Shown: in pieces, positions 10,492 through 19,262 of the stretch | Layout: every line of letters starts with the position of its first letter | Numbering within the stretch: position 1 is the stretch's first letter | NCBI RefSeq assembly: GCF_005774735.1 | Contig: NZ_VBUM01000008.1 | Span: 1-64,000, forward strand | Direction of reading: 5' to 3' | Origin: Microbacterium sp. 5K110 | GTDB lineage: Bacteria; Actinomycetota; Actinomycetes; Actinomycetales; Microbacteriaceae | Length of the DNA stretch: 64,000 nucleotides | The notes under the pieces: model-generated | The model's database searches: none | What the model was told of the DNA's origin: nothing | Seen by the model: only the letters and a program-made list of their open reading frames with translations | Program-made: the position numbers and the translations under genes

Positions 10492-12156
10492 CTACATGCG
10501 CTCCGGAGCGCCGACGCCGAGCAGCGTGAGGCCGTTGCGCAGCACCTGACCGGTCGCGTCGTTCAGCCACAGACGCGTGCGGTGCACGGACTCGATCGGG
10601 GCGTCGCCGAGCGGGATGACGCGGCAGTTGTCGTACCAACGGTGATAGAGCCCCGCGAGCTCCTCGAGGTAGCGGGCCACGCGGTGGGGCTCGCGCACCT
10701 CTGCGGCGTACGCGACGACGCGCGGGTACTCCTGCAGCGCGCCCAGCAGAGCGGATTCGGTCTCGTGCTCGAGCATCTCGGGGGCGAACTCGGAGCGGTC
10801 GACACCCGAATCGGCGGCGTTGCGAGCGACGTTGTGCGTGCGCGCGTGGGCGTACTGCACGTAGAAGACGGGGTTGTCGTTCGTGCGCTTCTGCAGGATC
10901 TCGGGGTCGAGCGTCAGCGGCGAATCGGCCGGGTACCGCGCGAGGGAGTACCGCAGCGCGTCGGTGCCGAGCCACTCCTGCAGGTCGTCGAGCTCGATGA
11001 TGTTGCCCGCGCGCTTGGACAGCTTGGCGCCGTTGATCGACACGAGCTGCCCGATGAGCACCTCGATGTCCTTCTCGGGGTCGTCGCCGGCCGCGCCCGC
11101 GAGCGCCTTCAAGCGGTGCACGTAGCCGTGATGGTCGGCACCGAGCAGGTAGATCTTGTGCGCGAAGCCGCGATCGCCCTTGTTGAGGTAGTACGCGGCA
11201 TCCGCGGCGAAGTACGTGTACTCGCCGTTGGAACGACGGATGACGCGGTCCTTGTCGTCGCCGAAATCCGTGGTGCGGACCCACACGGCGCCCTCGTCGT
11301 CGAAGACGTGTCCCTGCGCGCGCAAGCGGTCGACGGCCTCGTCGACGAGGCTCGGCTGACCGTCGACGCGCGCGTGGAGCGTCCGCTCCGAGAACCACAC
11401 GTCGAAGTGCACGTTGAACCGCTCGAGCGAGGCCTGGATCTCGCCCAGCTGGAACTCGTAGGCCAGCTCGGTGGCCGCGGTGATCTGCTCGGCCCGGTCG
11501 AGGTCGCGGATGCCGGGCTGAGCGGCGGCGACCCGCTCGGCGAGCGCACCGATGTACGCGCCGCCGTAGCCGTCCTCGGGGGTCGGCTCGCCGTGCAGGG
11601 CCGCCACGACCGAGCGACCGAAGCGCTCCATCTGGGCGCCGGCGTCGTTGATGTAGAACTCGCGCACGAGTGTGGCTCCACTGGCGAGCAGCACACGGGC
11701 GATCGCGTCGCCGAGGGCGGCCCACCGCGTGTGGCCGATGTGCAACGGACCGGTGGGGTTGGCGCTGACGAACTCGAGGTTGATCGTGTTGCCGCGCTGG
11801 GAGTCGTTCGATCCGAACGCCGCCCCCTGCTCGACGATCGTCTTCGCCAGGGCGCCGGCGGCGGCGGCTTCCAGTCGGATGTTGATGAAGCCCGGACCGG
11901 CGACCTCGACGCTCGCGATGCCGGCGACGCCCTCGAGGCCCGCGGCGATCTCCGCCGCGAACTCGCGCGGGTTCGCGCCGACGACCTTCGACAGCTTCAG
12001 CGCCGCGTTGGACGCCCAGTCCCCGTGATCGCGGTTCTTCGGCCGCTCCAGCGGCAGGTCGGCGGCGGTCAGCCCCGACGACGAACCCTCGCGTCGCGCC
12101 TCGGCGAGCGGGGCGATGACGGCGAGCAGGGCGGCGGAGAGGGCTGCGGGATCCAT
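10492..12156 (-). CDS. argS: Arginyl-tRNA synthetase
   Basis: Class I synthetase that attaches arginine to tRNA-Arg. The HIGH motif is in NPTGPLHIGHTR and the KMSKS-like loop is GAKLSKRAG. The C-terminal DALR anticodon-binding domain ends in GVGAPERM. At 554 aa it is complete. ATG start; the TAG stop is just before the DUF2993 start. Upstream position to lysA-hom-thrCB is typical of actinobacteria. Confidence 0.97.
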   Translation of the reverse strand: MDPAALSAALLAVIAPLAEARREGSSSGLTAADLPLERPKNRDHGDWASNAALKLSKVVGANPREFAAEIAAGLEGVAGIASVEVAGPGFINIRLEAAAAGALAKTIVEQGAAFGSNDSQRGNTINLEFVSANPTGPLHIGHTRWAALGDAIARVLLASGATLVREFYINDAGAQMERFGRSVVAALHGEPTPEDGYGGAYIGALAERVAAAQPGIRDLDRAEQITAATELAYEFQLGEIQASLERFNVHFDVWFSERTLHARVDGQPSLVDEAVDRLRAQGHVFDDEGAVWVRTTDFGDDKDRVIRRSNGEYTYFAADAAYYLNKGDRGFAHKIYLLGADHHGYVHRLKALAGAAGDDPEKDIEVLIGQLVSINGAKLSKRAGNIIELDDLQEWLGTDALRYSLARYPADSPLTLDPEILQKRTNDNPVFYVQYAHARTHNVARNAADSGVDRSEFAPEMLEHETESALLGALQEYPRVVAYAAEVREPHRVARYLEELAGLYHRWYDNCRVIPLGDAPIESVHRTRLWLNDATGQVLRNGLTLLGVGAPERM

Positions 12157-12177
12157 AACCCTGCAATTCTAGGCCGC

Positions 12178-12194
12178 GCGGGCGGCACGCCCGC
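12178..12194 (-). terminator. Hairpin after the transglutaminase-like gene
   Basis: GCGGGCG and CGCCCGC form a perfect 7-bp stem with a GCA loop, directly after the stop codon at 12196 and before argS. There is no T-run, so it is terminator-like rather than a classical intrinsic terminator. Confidence 0.5.
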
Positions 12195-12195
12195 C

Positions 12196-13005
12196 TCAGC
12201 CGATCTGCACCAGGGCTTCGTGGTCGTCGTGGCCGGTGGCATCCGGAGTCTGTTCTTCCAGGACCGCATCGACGTACATGCGCTCGAGGCCGACGTACCC
12301 GCCGTGGTAGCTGAGGAAGGCGCAGTCGGCGGCGTCGCGGCCCGTGGCGATGCGCACGAGCGAGCGACGGTCGGACAGCCGCGTCGCGTCGATGACGTAC
12401 CAGGCGCCGTCGAGGTACGCCTCGGCGACGGCGTGGAAGTCCATGGGCTCGAGCCCCGGCGCGTAGCACGCGGCGTACCGCGCCGGCATGTCCATCGCGC
12501 GCAGCAGCGCGATCACGACGTGCGCGTAGTCGCGGCAGACGCCCTGGCCGGTCATGAGGGTCGTGACGGCGCTGTCGGTGCCGAGGCTGAGCCCGGGCGT
12601 GTAGGTGACGCTGGAGGCCACGAACGTCGAGACCGCCGCGATCAGGTCGGCACCGGCGAGTCCGCGGAACTGCCGGCGGGCCTGGGCGAACACCTCGTCG
12701 GACTGGCAGTAGCGGCTCGGGCGCAAGTAGGTGATCGTCTCGAGGTCGCTCGTGTGCAACGTCGGAGAGGCCCCGGCGACCACGGCCTCGTAGCGCACGG
12801 AGAGCGGCCCCTGCTCGCCGGAGAGCCGGTGCAGACGACTGCCGGACTGGTCGACGATCTCGGTCGGGGTGTACACACGGTCGCCGCTCGAGAACGTCAG
12901 ATGCTCGCTCGCCAGGGGCACCCCCTGGGCAGCGGTGATCTGGAAGATGAGGTCGACGGAGGACCCCAGATCGAGGTCGAATTCAGCGGTCACTCGGCGC
13001 GGCAC
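12196..13005 (-). CDS. Transglutaminase-like protein
   Basis: Transglutaminase-core family, papain-like fold. The catalytic Cys is in GQGVCRDYAHV, the His in DFHAVAEAYL and the Asp in VIDATRLS, preceded by an N-terminal beta-rich domain. Bacterial members are probably peptidases or amidases; the substrate is unknown. GTG at 13005 has GAGGA upstream. ATG at 13053 overlaps the preceding stop codon (ATGA) and GTG at 12993 is also possible. Confidence 0.85.
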   Translation of the reverse strand: MPRRVTAEFDLDLGSSVDLIFQITAAQGVPLASEHLTFSSGDRVYTPTEIVDQSGSRLHRLSGEQGPLSVRYEAVVAGASPTLHTSDLETITYLRPSRYCQSDEVFAQARRQFRGLAGADLIAAVSTFVASSVTYTPGLSLGTDSAVTTLMTGQGVCRDYAHVVIALLRAMDMPARYAACYAPGLEPMDFHAVAEAYLDGAWYVIDATRLSDRRSLVRIATGRDAADCAFLSYHGGYVGLERMYVDAVLEEQTPDATGHDDHEALVQIG

Positions 13006-13049
13006 CGGGTAATCCTCGCATGGCCCGGAGGGGGTGGGGCGCGCGCCGG

Positions 13050-13583
13050 TCATCCGTCCTTCTTGCCCGGGCCACCGGGGCGGTCGTGGCCGGGACCGCC
13101 CCTGCCGGGACCGGTGTTCCCCGGCCCCTTTCCGCCCGGTTCGTCGGGTGTCGCCGAGTCGCCGGGAGGCGTCGGTTCGTCGTCGGAGGCATCGTCGTCC
13201 CCCACGGTGCTCTGTGTGGGGTCGGGCGTGTCCTCGACGACCGGGGTGGTGCTCTCGGTCGTCGGCTCGGGCGTGCTCTCGGCGGTCGGCTCCGGAGCGG
13301 GCAGGAGCGAGGACAGATCGGCGCGGACGACGGCGATGCGGGCGAGGATCGCCTCGGCCTCCGCGGCGGAGAGGCTCCCGGCGTCGCGCTGCGCCGTCAC
13401 GTCGGCGTCGAGCTGATCGAGCGTCGCCGACGCCGACGCGTAATCGCCGCCCGACGCCTGCGACGCGAGGGTCTGCACCACGCCCTGCCACGCGGTCGGT
13501 TCGGCGGCCGGCGGCGTGCATCCGGTTAGCGCGAGCACCGCGGCGAGCGCGAGCGCCGTCGTGGCGGTTCGGCGGAGACTCAC
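13050..13583 (-). CDS. Putative lipoprotein
   Basis: 177 aa with a lipoprotein signal (ALAAVLALTGC, lipobox LTGC). A short helical middle region follows, then a disordered Pro/Thr/Glu/Gly-rich tail. It overlaps the kinase stop codon by GTGA, so it probably works with the kinase, perhaps as its cell-surface partner (inference). Confidence 0.75.
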   Translation of the reverse strand: MSLRRTATTALALAAVLALTGCTPPAAEPTAWQGVVQTLASQASGGDYASASATLDQLDADVTAQRDAGSLSAAEAEAILARIAVVRADLSSLLPAPEPTAESTPEPTTESTTPVVEDTPDPTQSTVGDDDASDDEPTPPGDSATPDEPGGKGPGNTGPGRGGPGHDRPGGPGKKDG

Positions 13584-14704
13584 GGGCCCAGTTCCTTCCA
13601 GAGGTCGTCGACGTGCTGGTCCAGGGGTGCGGGCAGCGCGGGCAGCCCCGGGTCGCTCGCGGGTGCGGTGGATCCGATCGCGACCGCGGTGGCGATCCCT
13701 CCCCCGGCGAGGAGCACGGCGACGAGGGATGCCACGATCGCGGCGCGTCGACGCGTCGGGCGCGCGGGGGCGGTGACCGGCGGCAGCACCCGCGTGCGGG
13801 TGAGGGCGTCCGGCGGCTCCGGCGACGGTTCGTCGAGCGGGACGGTGGGCACCGATTCGTTCGGGAGCGAGCGGAACTCGGCCCCGAGGGAGGCGGCATC
13901 CGGTCGCTCCGCCGGGTCGATCGCCGTCATGCGGGTCAACAGCGCACGCCAGGCGGCGGGGATGTACGCGGGGATCTCGGGCGGCGAGACCAGCCGGGCC
14001 GCCAGAGCTTCGTGGGGCGTTCGCCCGCCGAACGGGCGGCGGCCGGTGAGCGCCTCGATCAGGACGAGTCCGAGCGAATAGACGTCGCTCGCGGGGGCGG
14101 CCGGCATTCCGCGGGCCTGTTCCGGGCTGAGGTAGGCCGCGGTGCCGATGACGGTATCGGCTCGCGTGACGCGCGTCGCCCCGACGAGGGCGGCGATCCC
14201 GAAGTCGGCGAGGGTCGCCCGCGCCCGTTCCCCGGTGTGCGCGGGCGGGCGCAACAGGATGTTGGACGGTTTGACGTCGCGGTGGACGATCCCGCGACCA
14301 TGGATGACCGACAGCGCTTCGGCGATCTCGCGACCGTACCGAGCGGCATCGACCGCAGGCACGGGTCCGCGGTGGACGAGGTCGGTGAGCGTGGGCCCGG
14401 CGATGAGTTCCATCGCGAGGTAGGTCGGCGGTGACGACAAGCGGGCGTCGTACAGCGTCACGAGCGACGGATGCGAGAGCGAGGCCAGCAGCCGGATCTC
14501 GGACCGTACGCGCGCGGCATCCGCGGGATCGGCGCCGTCGCCCGTGATCACCTTCAGCGCGACGGTCCGCCCGAGCGAGGTGTCCACCGCCTCGTACACA
14601 CGCGCGTACCCGCCCTCGCCGAGCACCCGTCCGAGGCGGTACCGGCCGTCGAACAGGTCGTCGATGGCGGGGTCGGACGGTTGCGTCGTGTCGGTGTCTG
14701 TCAT
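13580..14704 (-). CDS. PknB-type serine/threonine protein kinase
   Basis: 374-aa membrane kinase. It has the glycine loop GEGGYARVYEA, the VALK lysine, catalytic HRDVKPSN, DFG, and GTAAYLSPEQA in the activation segment. One membrane helix near 320-340 (IVASLVAVLLAGGGIATAVAI) leaves only a ~30-residue outer tail, so there are no PASTA repeats. Substrates are unknown. Confidence 0.92.
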   Translation of the reverse strand: MTDTDTTQPSDPAIDDLFDGRYRLGRVLGEGGYARVYEAVDTSLGRTVALKVITGDGADPADAARVRSEIRLLASLSHPSLVTLYDARLSSPPTYLAMELIAGPTLTDLVHRGPVPAVDAARYGREIAEALSVIHGRGIVHRDVKPSNILLRPPAHTGERARATLADFGIAALVGATRVTRADTVIGTAAYLSPEQARGMPAAPASDVYSLGLVLIEALTGRRPFGGRTPHEALAARLVSPPEIPAYIPAAWRALLTRMTAIDPAERPDAASLGAEFRSLPNESVPTVPLDEPSPEPPDALTRTRVLPPVTAPARPTRRRAAIVASLVAVLLAGGGIATAVAIGSTAPASDPGLPALPAPLDQHVDDLWKELGP

Positions 14705-14741
14705 TCGGGTCCCCGATGCCGGGACGAACTCCCGGCGGTGT

Positions 14742-14996
14742 TCAGACGAGGTCGTCGTTCGAGGACCGCGTCGTCGAACGCGTGACCTGCGCGCCGCCCG
14801 CCCCCTCGCTGCGGGTGACGGTGTCGGTCTGGCGACGACGGACCATCAGCACGAGACCGATGACGAAGACGACCGCACCGGCTCCCATCATGATGTAGCC
14901 GATGGTCGTGAGATCGACGTAGTCGTTGGGGAGGTCCACGGCGAACGCGAGGATGGCGCCGATGACGATGAGCGCGATGCCGGCTCCGATGCTCAT
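14742..14996 (-). CDS. DUF6458 family small membrane protein
   Basis: 84 aa with two membrane helices (GAGIALIVIGAILAFAV and GYIMMGAGAVVFVIGLVLMV) and a charged Thr/Ser-rich tail, as in the actinobacterial DUF6458 family. Start chosen at 14996 because AAGGA lies 6 nt upstream; a longer in-frame start at 15032 lacks one. Function unknown. Confidence 0.85.
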   Translation of the reverse strand: MSIGAGIALIVIGAILAFAVDLPNDYVDLTTIGYIMMGAGAVVFVIGLVLMVRRRQTDTVTRSEGAGGAQVTRSTTRSSNDDLV

Positions 14997-15370
14997 GGCA
15001 GTCCTTTCGGGAGGGTCAGCCCAGGATGCCATCGCCCCGGTGAACGGTCGGGAGGTCTTGACAAGCGCGACCGGGGTCGGTTCCGTCGCATCCCCAGCTG
15101 TGCTGTGGATACATCGACCGCGCGGGGTCGGGCGAACGGGACGTGTTCACGCGCCCGCTCGTGGACCAGCGCAACCGCCCGCCCATCGTCGGCACGGCAG
15201 GGCCGTAGCCTGGCGGACGGAACCCAGGTCGGGGGTCGGTTGAGATCGATGGTCCCGAAGCCGAGCGGGGCCTCGCTGTCGCCGTCGTCGCGCGAGTCGG
15301 ACTCGACCGTGCTGGTTCACGAGAAAGGGGCCGCAGGATCTCGACGACCCGCGACCCCGTGTCACGACTG
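14997..15370. other. Host intergenic region left of attL
   Basis: I see no convincing gene here. A plus-strand frame from 15249 runs through the tRNA fragment (antisense CPRQESNLRP) and is probably spurious. Before integration this DNA lay just downstream of tRNA-Arg. Confidence 0.5.
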
Positions 15371-15418
15371 GTGCCCCCGACAGGAATCGAACCTGCGACC
15401 TTTGGTACCGGAAACCAA
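15371..15418 (-). other. attL: attL with displaced host tRNA-Arg 3' half
   Basis: 45 of 48 bases match 63351-63398, which is the 3' half of the intact tRNA-Arg. TGGTACCGGAAACCAA (15403-15418) is identical at both ends and covers the anticodon loop, so it is the likely crossover core. The match stops abruptly after 15418. This copy lacks the 5' half and is the original host 3' half cut off by integration. Confidence 0.9.
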
Positions 15419-15437
15419 GCAGATACCCGCTTGTGAC

Positions 15438-15467
15438 TTGCGACGCATCATTTGTGCGGTGTAGCGT
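15438..15467 (+). promoter_or_regulatory. Candidate integrase promoter
   Basis: TTGCGA (15438-15443), 18 bp, TAGCGT (15462-15467), facing the integrase. The same ACTTGCG and GGTGTAG elements appear in the early lytic promoter at 62295-62323. A palindrome TCCCGGA-CTA-TCCGGGA (15481-15497) just downstream could be a control site. Confidence 0.35.
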
Positions 15468-15507
15468 CTCTCTCATGCGATCCCGGACTATCCGGGACGC
15501 GCCCATA

Positions 15508-15531
15508 ATGGTTGCACCAGATGGTTGCACC
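15508..15531 (+). repeat. Paired arm-type repeats at attL
   Basis: ATGGTTGCACC occurs at 15508-15518 and 15521-15531. The same 11-mer occurs twice, in the same orientation, just inside attR (63245 and 63257). Location and pairing fit integrase arm-binding sites. Confidence 0.6.
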
Positions 15532-15642
15532 TCACGAGAGGAACGAGCGGTGACAGACGTCGTACGCCTGAGAAGAAGAGAAGCGGTCAACGGTGCCCGC
15601 GACTCTCTCCCCCACCCGCAGTAACCGACCACAGGACCCCGC

Positions 15643-16842
15643 ATGCCGAAGATGTTCCAGGACGCCCGCGGGCTCTGGACGGTCGCCGTCGAACTCCCCC
15701 CGGCACCAGACGGAACACGCCGGCGAAAGTACATCCGGCGGAAGTCGAAGACGGCGCTGCGAGCAGCGCTCGATGAGGTCGAAGCGACCATCCGGAAGAA
15801 GGGTGATGTCGCCACCTCCTCCCCCACGGTCTCCGCATGGGCGGACTACTGGATGACGGACATCGTCGCGAAGAACCGACGGCCGAAGACCGTCGCCTCC
15901 TACCGGTCCGTCATCGAGAACCACATCGTCCCCGTCATCGGGGGGACACGCCTCGACAAGCTCAACGCCGCCGCGATCCGGAAGGTCCTCGCACGGATGG
16001 AATCCGGGGGCCTGTCGTCCACATACCGGCGGAACGCTCACGGCGTCATGGCGGCGATGTTCGCCGACGCCGAGCGGGAGGAGAAGATCGACCGGAACCC
16101 CGTCGACCTCGTCCTCCGCCCCAGGAAGGCTGTAGCCGACCTCGAGGTGCTCACCGTCGAGGAGGCACAGCGGCTGCTTGAGACGTTCAGCGCATCACCG
16201 GACGCGTACATGTGGGCGACGTTCATCCTCACCGGCGCCCGTCGCGGCGAGATCATCGGCCTCGAATGGGACCGCATCGGGGAAGATATCGACCTGTCGT
16301 GGCAGCTGCAGCGTCTGGAGTACGCGCACGGATGCCGTGGACGGTGCGGCCTACCCCGGCCGTCTGAGTGCCCGAAGCGGCGGTTCATCGTGCCCGAGGG
16401 GTTCGAGCACCGTCACCTGCAGGGTGGACTGCACCTGACCCGGCCGAAGTCCCGGGCGGGGTGGCGCATCATCCCCCTGGTCGACCCGCTCCGGTCGATC
16501 CTCGACACGGCCCGCGAGTCAGCGACAGAGAACCCGTGGGGTCTCGCGTTCGTATCCGGCAGGGCGGGCGCACCGTCCCCCATCGACCCGGACGACGCCA
16601 CGGCACGGTGGAACGCGACCCGTGACGCCGCCGGCATCGACCGTCCCGTCCGGCTCCACGACCTGCGGCACACCACGGTCGACCTGCTCGATGCCGCCGA
16701 GGTCGATATGGACACGATCATGGACATCGTCGGCCACTCGACGCGGGCGATGTCACGGGAGTACCGGTCGAAAGCGAACCGGGAGCGCATGCGGAAGGCG
16801 CTGCTAGCGATGTCTGCAAGCCTCGGGTATCCCGGTCAGTAG
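15643..16842 (+). CDS. int: Phage tyrosine integrase
   Basis: 399 aa. An N-terminal arm-binding domain (~1-60) is followed by a SAM-like core-binding domain (~60-160) and the catalytic domain. Catalytic residues are Arg200 (TGARRGE), His339 and Arg342 (HDLRH), His365 and nucleophile Tyr374 (SREYRSK). A Cys-containing insert (CRGRCG...ECP, ~231-243) interrupts the catalytic domain. The gene lies 225 bp from the attL core and reads inward. It should catalyse integration into tRNA-Arg, and excision with the excisionase. The sequence appears intact. Confidence 0.95.
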   Translation: MPKMFQDARGLWTVAVELPPAPDGTRRRKYIRRKSKTALRAALDEVEATIRKKGDVATSSPTVSAWADYWMTDIVAKNRRPKTVASYRSVIENHIVPVIGGTRLDKLNAAAIRKVLARMESGGLSSTYRRNAHGVMAAMFADAEREEKIDRNPVDLVLRPRKAVADLEVLTVEEAQRLLETFSASPDAYMWATFILTGARRGEIIGLEWDRIGEDIDLSWQLQRLEYAHGCRGRCGLPRPSECPKRRFIVPEGFEHRHLQGGLHLTRPKSRAGWRIIPLVDPLRSILDTARESATENPWGLAFVSGRAGAPSPIDPDDATARWNATRDAAGIDRPVRLHDLRHTTVDLLDAAEVDMDTIMDIVGHSTRAMSREYRSKANRERMRKALLAMSASLGYPGQ

Positions 16843-16991
16843 GCTCCGGATCGGTTCGCCCTGCTGCCCTCACCGCTGGCAGCTTCGATCGCCGCGACGA
16901 GGGCGAGCAGAGCGGTACGTGTCTGTCCGTCGGTGACGTTCGCCGCGGCGTTGCGGGCGTTCTCGATCGCGTTTCGTGTGTTCGTATCCAT
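16836..16991 (-). CDS. Small hypothetical phage protein
   Basis: 51 aa, Ala-rich and helical (MDTNTRNAIENARNAA...), convergent with the integrase and overlapping its last 7 bases. Acceptable ATG, no recognised domain. Coding status is moderately likely from composition and packing only. Confidence 0.5.
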   Translation of the reverse strand: MDTNTRNAIENARNAAANVTDGQTRTALLALVAAIEAASGEGSRANRSGAY

Positions 16992-17047
16992 GGGCGTGAG
17001 ACTAGCGGGGCGGGCGACTTATCGTCACTCGTTGATGAGCCATTCGC

Positions 17048-17248
17048 TTATGCCGCGGAGCGACGGCGGATCCTGCCGCAGAGCAGCGGGTCGATTCTCA
17101 CGCCCTCCTCCGAGGTGGCCGCGTGCACGAGCAGCTGGTAGTACCTGGCCGGGGAGAGTCCGAACTCGTCGACGATCGCTGCTTCCTTGCGGGACGTGTG
17201 CCGGGGGTGGCGGTTCTCGAAGTCGAACAGGTCGGGGACGGTGGGCAT
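17048..17248 (-). CDS. DUF3263 family protein
   Basis: 66 aa, starting MPTVPDLFDFENRH. The core (SRKEAAIVDEFGLSPARYYQLL, then DPLLCGRIRR) matches the small actinobacterial DUF3263 helix-turn-helix-like family. Probably DNA-binding. The ATG at 17248 gives the typical family length; a longer frame upstream is composition-biased. Confidence 0.75.
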   Translation of the reverse strand: MPTVPDLFDFENRHPRHTSRKEAAIVDEFGLSPARYYQLLVHAATSEEGVRIDPLLCGRIRRRSAA

Positions 17249-17293
17249 GGGATCTAGTGTCCGCACGGGGTGCGACATCGGTACCCTGTCCGC

Positions 17294-17557
17294 ATGGAGC
17301 AGTCGACACGGCCGGCGTTCACCGGCATCAGCATCACCGCGATCACCCTCGGCGCGGTCGGGTTGCTGATCGTGATCGTCCTGTTCCCGGCGGCGAAGAT
17401 CGTCGGAGCCGTGCTGGGTGCCGCGGCCGTCATCGTCGGTGTGTTGGCCGCGGTGAACGCCCGCCGCGCTGGGGCGCCCTGGGTTGCTCCCGTGGTGGGG
17501 GCTGTGTTCGGGCTCGTCGCTGTCGTGTGGATGCTGATCGTCGCCGCCACGCTCTGA
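17294..17557 (+). CDS. Small membrane protein
   Basis: 87 aa with three hydrophobic helices (ISITAITLGAVGLLIVIVLF, VLGAAAVIVGVLAAV, VVGAVFGLVAVVWMLIVAA), like DUF4190-type proteins. Divergent from the DUF3263 gene; being on the lysogeny side, it may be expressed in the lysogen, perhaps for superinfection exclusion (inference). Confidence 0.7.
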   Translation: MEQSTRPAFTGISITAITLGAVGLLIVIVLFPAAKIVGAVLGAAAVIVGVLAAVNARRAGAPWVAPVVGAVFGLVAVVWMLIVAATL

Positions 17558-17599
17558 CACACCCCCGCGCCCGTGTGCGCCCTGTAGACGCACGAAACG

Positions 17600-17629
17600 C
17601 CCCTCCCTGCACTCACGGTGCGGGAGGGA
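17600..17629 (+). terminator. Terminator-like hairpin
   Basis: CCCTCCC-T-GCAC and GTGC-GGGAGGG pair around a TCACG loop (17601-17628). Outer GAAACG and CGTTTC can extend the stem. It follows the small membrane protein gene. Confidence 0.6.
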
Positions 17630-17668
17630 CGGTGATCGTTTCGGTGGGGGCGTCTACTGTTCCGGGTC

Positions 17669-17947
17669 ATGGGTTCGGTGAAGGTCACGGCAGGGAAGCT
17701 CGAGGAGACGCTCGCGAGGGTGCCGCCGGTCACGTTGCCGACGCCGGCGTGGGGCCCGCAACCGATCGGATGGTTCACGGGGACGCGGCCAGTGTGGGTG
17801 TGGGTGTCGTGGCGTGACCGGCCCGCAACACGTGAACCCGGGGTCGCGCGGGGAGCGAACGACCGGGTCGTGATGGTCAGCATCGACGTGGGCGGGGACC
17901 ACTGGGAACCCGTCGTCTGGCGCAACGCCGTCACCGTGCGGGGATGA
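17669..17947 (+). CDS. Hypothetical phage protein
   Basis: 92 aa, rich in Trp and Arg (WVWVSWRDRPATREPG, DVGGDHWEPVVWRN), no recognised domain. Last plus-strand gene before the IS elements. Its terminator appears to have been split by the IS30 insertion. Confidence 0.65.
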   Translation: MGSVKVTAGKLEETLARVPPVTLPTPAWGPQPIGWFTGTRPVWVWVSWRDRPATREPGVARGANDRVVMVSIDVGGDHWEPVVWRNAVTVRG

Positions 17948-17954
17948 ACGACGA

Positions 17955-17964
17955 AACGCCCCCG
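17955..17964. terminator. Left arm of a phage terminator split by IS30
   Basis: AACGCCCCCG here pairs perfectly with CGGGGGCGTT at 19954-19963, on the far side of the IS30 element. Removing 17983-19936 would bring the arms to a 35-nt loop. That hairpin would sit between the convergent genes ending at 17947 and 21990, a suitable place for a bidirectional terminator. Confidence 0.5.
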
Positions 17965-18026
17965 ACGTCACCTCACAAGCTTGAGTTCTAGCGATCGTTG
18001 CAACACCCGTCCGATTTGGGGTTGCA

Positions 18027-19259
18027 GTGGAAGACGAAGAGTTCAAGATCAGGGCGAACCGGGCGGTGCCACAAGGGCGGGGTCGCCTCCACGCTGAGCG
18101 TGAGAGGTACGCCGCCCTTGTGGCGTCTGGCGTTTCGTATCGGCAGGCCGCCAGGATCGTCGGCGTGAACTACCGAACGACGAAGCGATGGCGGTCCGGG
18201 GTCTGGCAGTCATCGAAGAACGGGCCGGTGAATCGCCAGCACGTGCGGGCGCCGGGTGATGAGCTTTCGCCGCGGTTCCTGTCGGAGCTGGACCGGGTCG
18301 CGATAGCTGATCGGTTGCAGGCCGGCGAGAGCATCAGGGCGATCGCGAAGGCGCTGGTCCGCAGCCCGTCCACGATCAGCCGGGAGGTGCGCCGGAACTC
18401 GAGCCCGGTCTCGGGGAACTACCGCCCGTACTCGGCGCAGGTGAGGGCGGACAGCCGGTTGCCGCGGCCGAAGACGGGGAAGATCGCGGAGAACGTCGAG
18501 CTTCGGGATTACATCCAGAGCAAGCTGGAGCTCCGATGGAGTCCCGAGCAGATCGTGAACATGCTGCGGCGGGAGTTCCCCGACCGGCCGGAGATGCACG
18601 TGGTCCACGAGACGATCTATCAGGCGCTCTACGTCCAGGGCCGCGGCGAGCTGCGGCGGGAACTGCACATCGCCCTGCGCACCGGCCGGGCGCGACGCCG
18701 GTCGCAGAAGCAGTCACAGGCCCGCCAGCCGCGCTATCGCGACCCGATGGTGATGATCAGCGATCGACCTGCCTCAATCGAGGATCGCGCCGTTCCGGGC
18801 CACTGGGAGGGCGACCTCATTATCGGCGTCGGGTCGAAGTCAGCGATCGCGACGCTGGTCGAGCGCACCACCCGCTACACCATGCTCGTCCATCTGCCTG
18901 AAGACCGCGGGGCGATGACCGTCAGCGCGGCGCTGGTCAGGACGATGAAGACCCTGCCCGCCGAGCTGCGACGGTCCCTCACCTGGGATCAGGGCAGCGA
19001 GATGGGCAAGCACAAGGCGTTCAGCCTGGCGACCGACATGGCGGTCTACTTCTGCAACCCCGCGTCACCCTGGCAGCGCGGCAGCAACGAGAACACGAAC
19101 GGCCTGCTACGGCAGTACTTCCCGAAGGGCACCGACCTCTCCCTGCACAGCGCGGAGGAGTTGCAGCGGGTCGCTGATCAGCTCAACTCCAGGCCGCGCA
19201 AGACGCTCGACTGGGAGACGCCGGCAGCTCGCCTCGCCGCCCTGATTGATGCCGCCTAA
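18027..19259 (+). CDS. IS30-family transposase
   Basis: 410 aa. An N-terminal HTH (YRQAARIVGVNYRTTKRW) and a second one (SIRAIAKALVRSPSTISREVRRN) precede a DDE integrase core: GHWEGDLIIG, TWDQGSEMGKHK and SPWQRGSNENTNGLLRQYFPKG. The length and all three acidic motifs are intact, so it is probably active. GTG start 21 nt inside the left terminal repeat; no clear Shine-Dalgarno. Confidence 0.93.
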   Translation: MEDEEFKIRANRAVPQGRGRLHAERERYAALVASGVSYRQAARIVGVNYRTTKRWRSGVWQSSKNGPVNRQHVRAPGDELSPRFLSELDRVAIADRLQAGESIRAIAKALVRSPSTISREVRRNSSPVSGNYRPYSAQVRADSRLPRPKTGKIAENVELRDYIQSKLELRWSPEQIVNMLRREFPDRPEMHVVHETIYQALYVQGRGELRRELHIALRTGRARRRSQKQSQARQPRYRDPMVMISDRPASIEDRAVPGHWEGDLIIGVGSKSAIATLVERTTRYTMLVHLPEDRGAMTVSAALVRTMKTLPAELRRSLTWDQGSEMGKHKAFSLATDMAVYFCNPASPWQRGSNENTNGLLRQYFPKGTDLSLHSAEELQRVADQLNSRPRKTLDWETPAARLAALIDAA

Positions 19260-19262
19260 GTG

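Noticed and set aside
10490..12469. N-terminal extension of the DUF2993 ORF to 916 aa
   Set aside because: The extension is another frame of argS; the real start is ATG 10489.
10582..13416. 944-aa plus-strand ORF over argS and the transglutaminase-like gene
   Set aside because: Shadow of well-supported minus-strand genes; no domain or start site.
12996..13899. Extension of the transglutaminase-like ORF to 567 aa
   Set aside because: The upstream part is a shadow of the lipoprotein and kinase genes.
15249..15464. Plus-strand ORF through attL (contains CPRQESNLRP)
   Set aside because: This peptide is the well-known artefact of reading a tRNA gene backwards; no other support.
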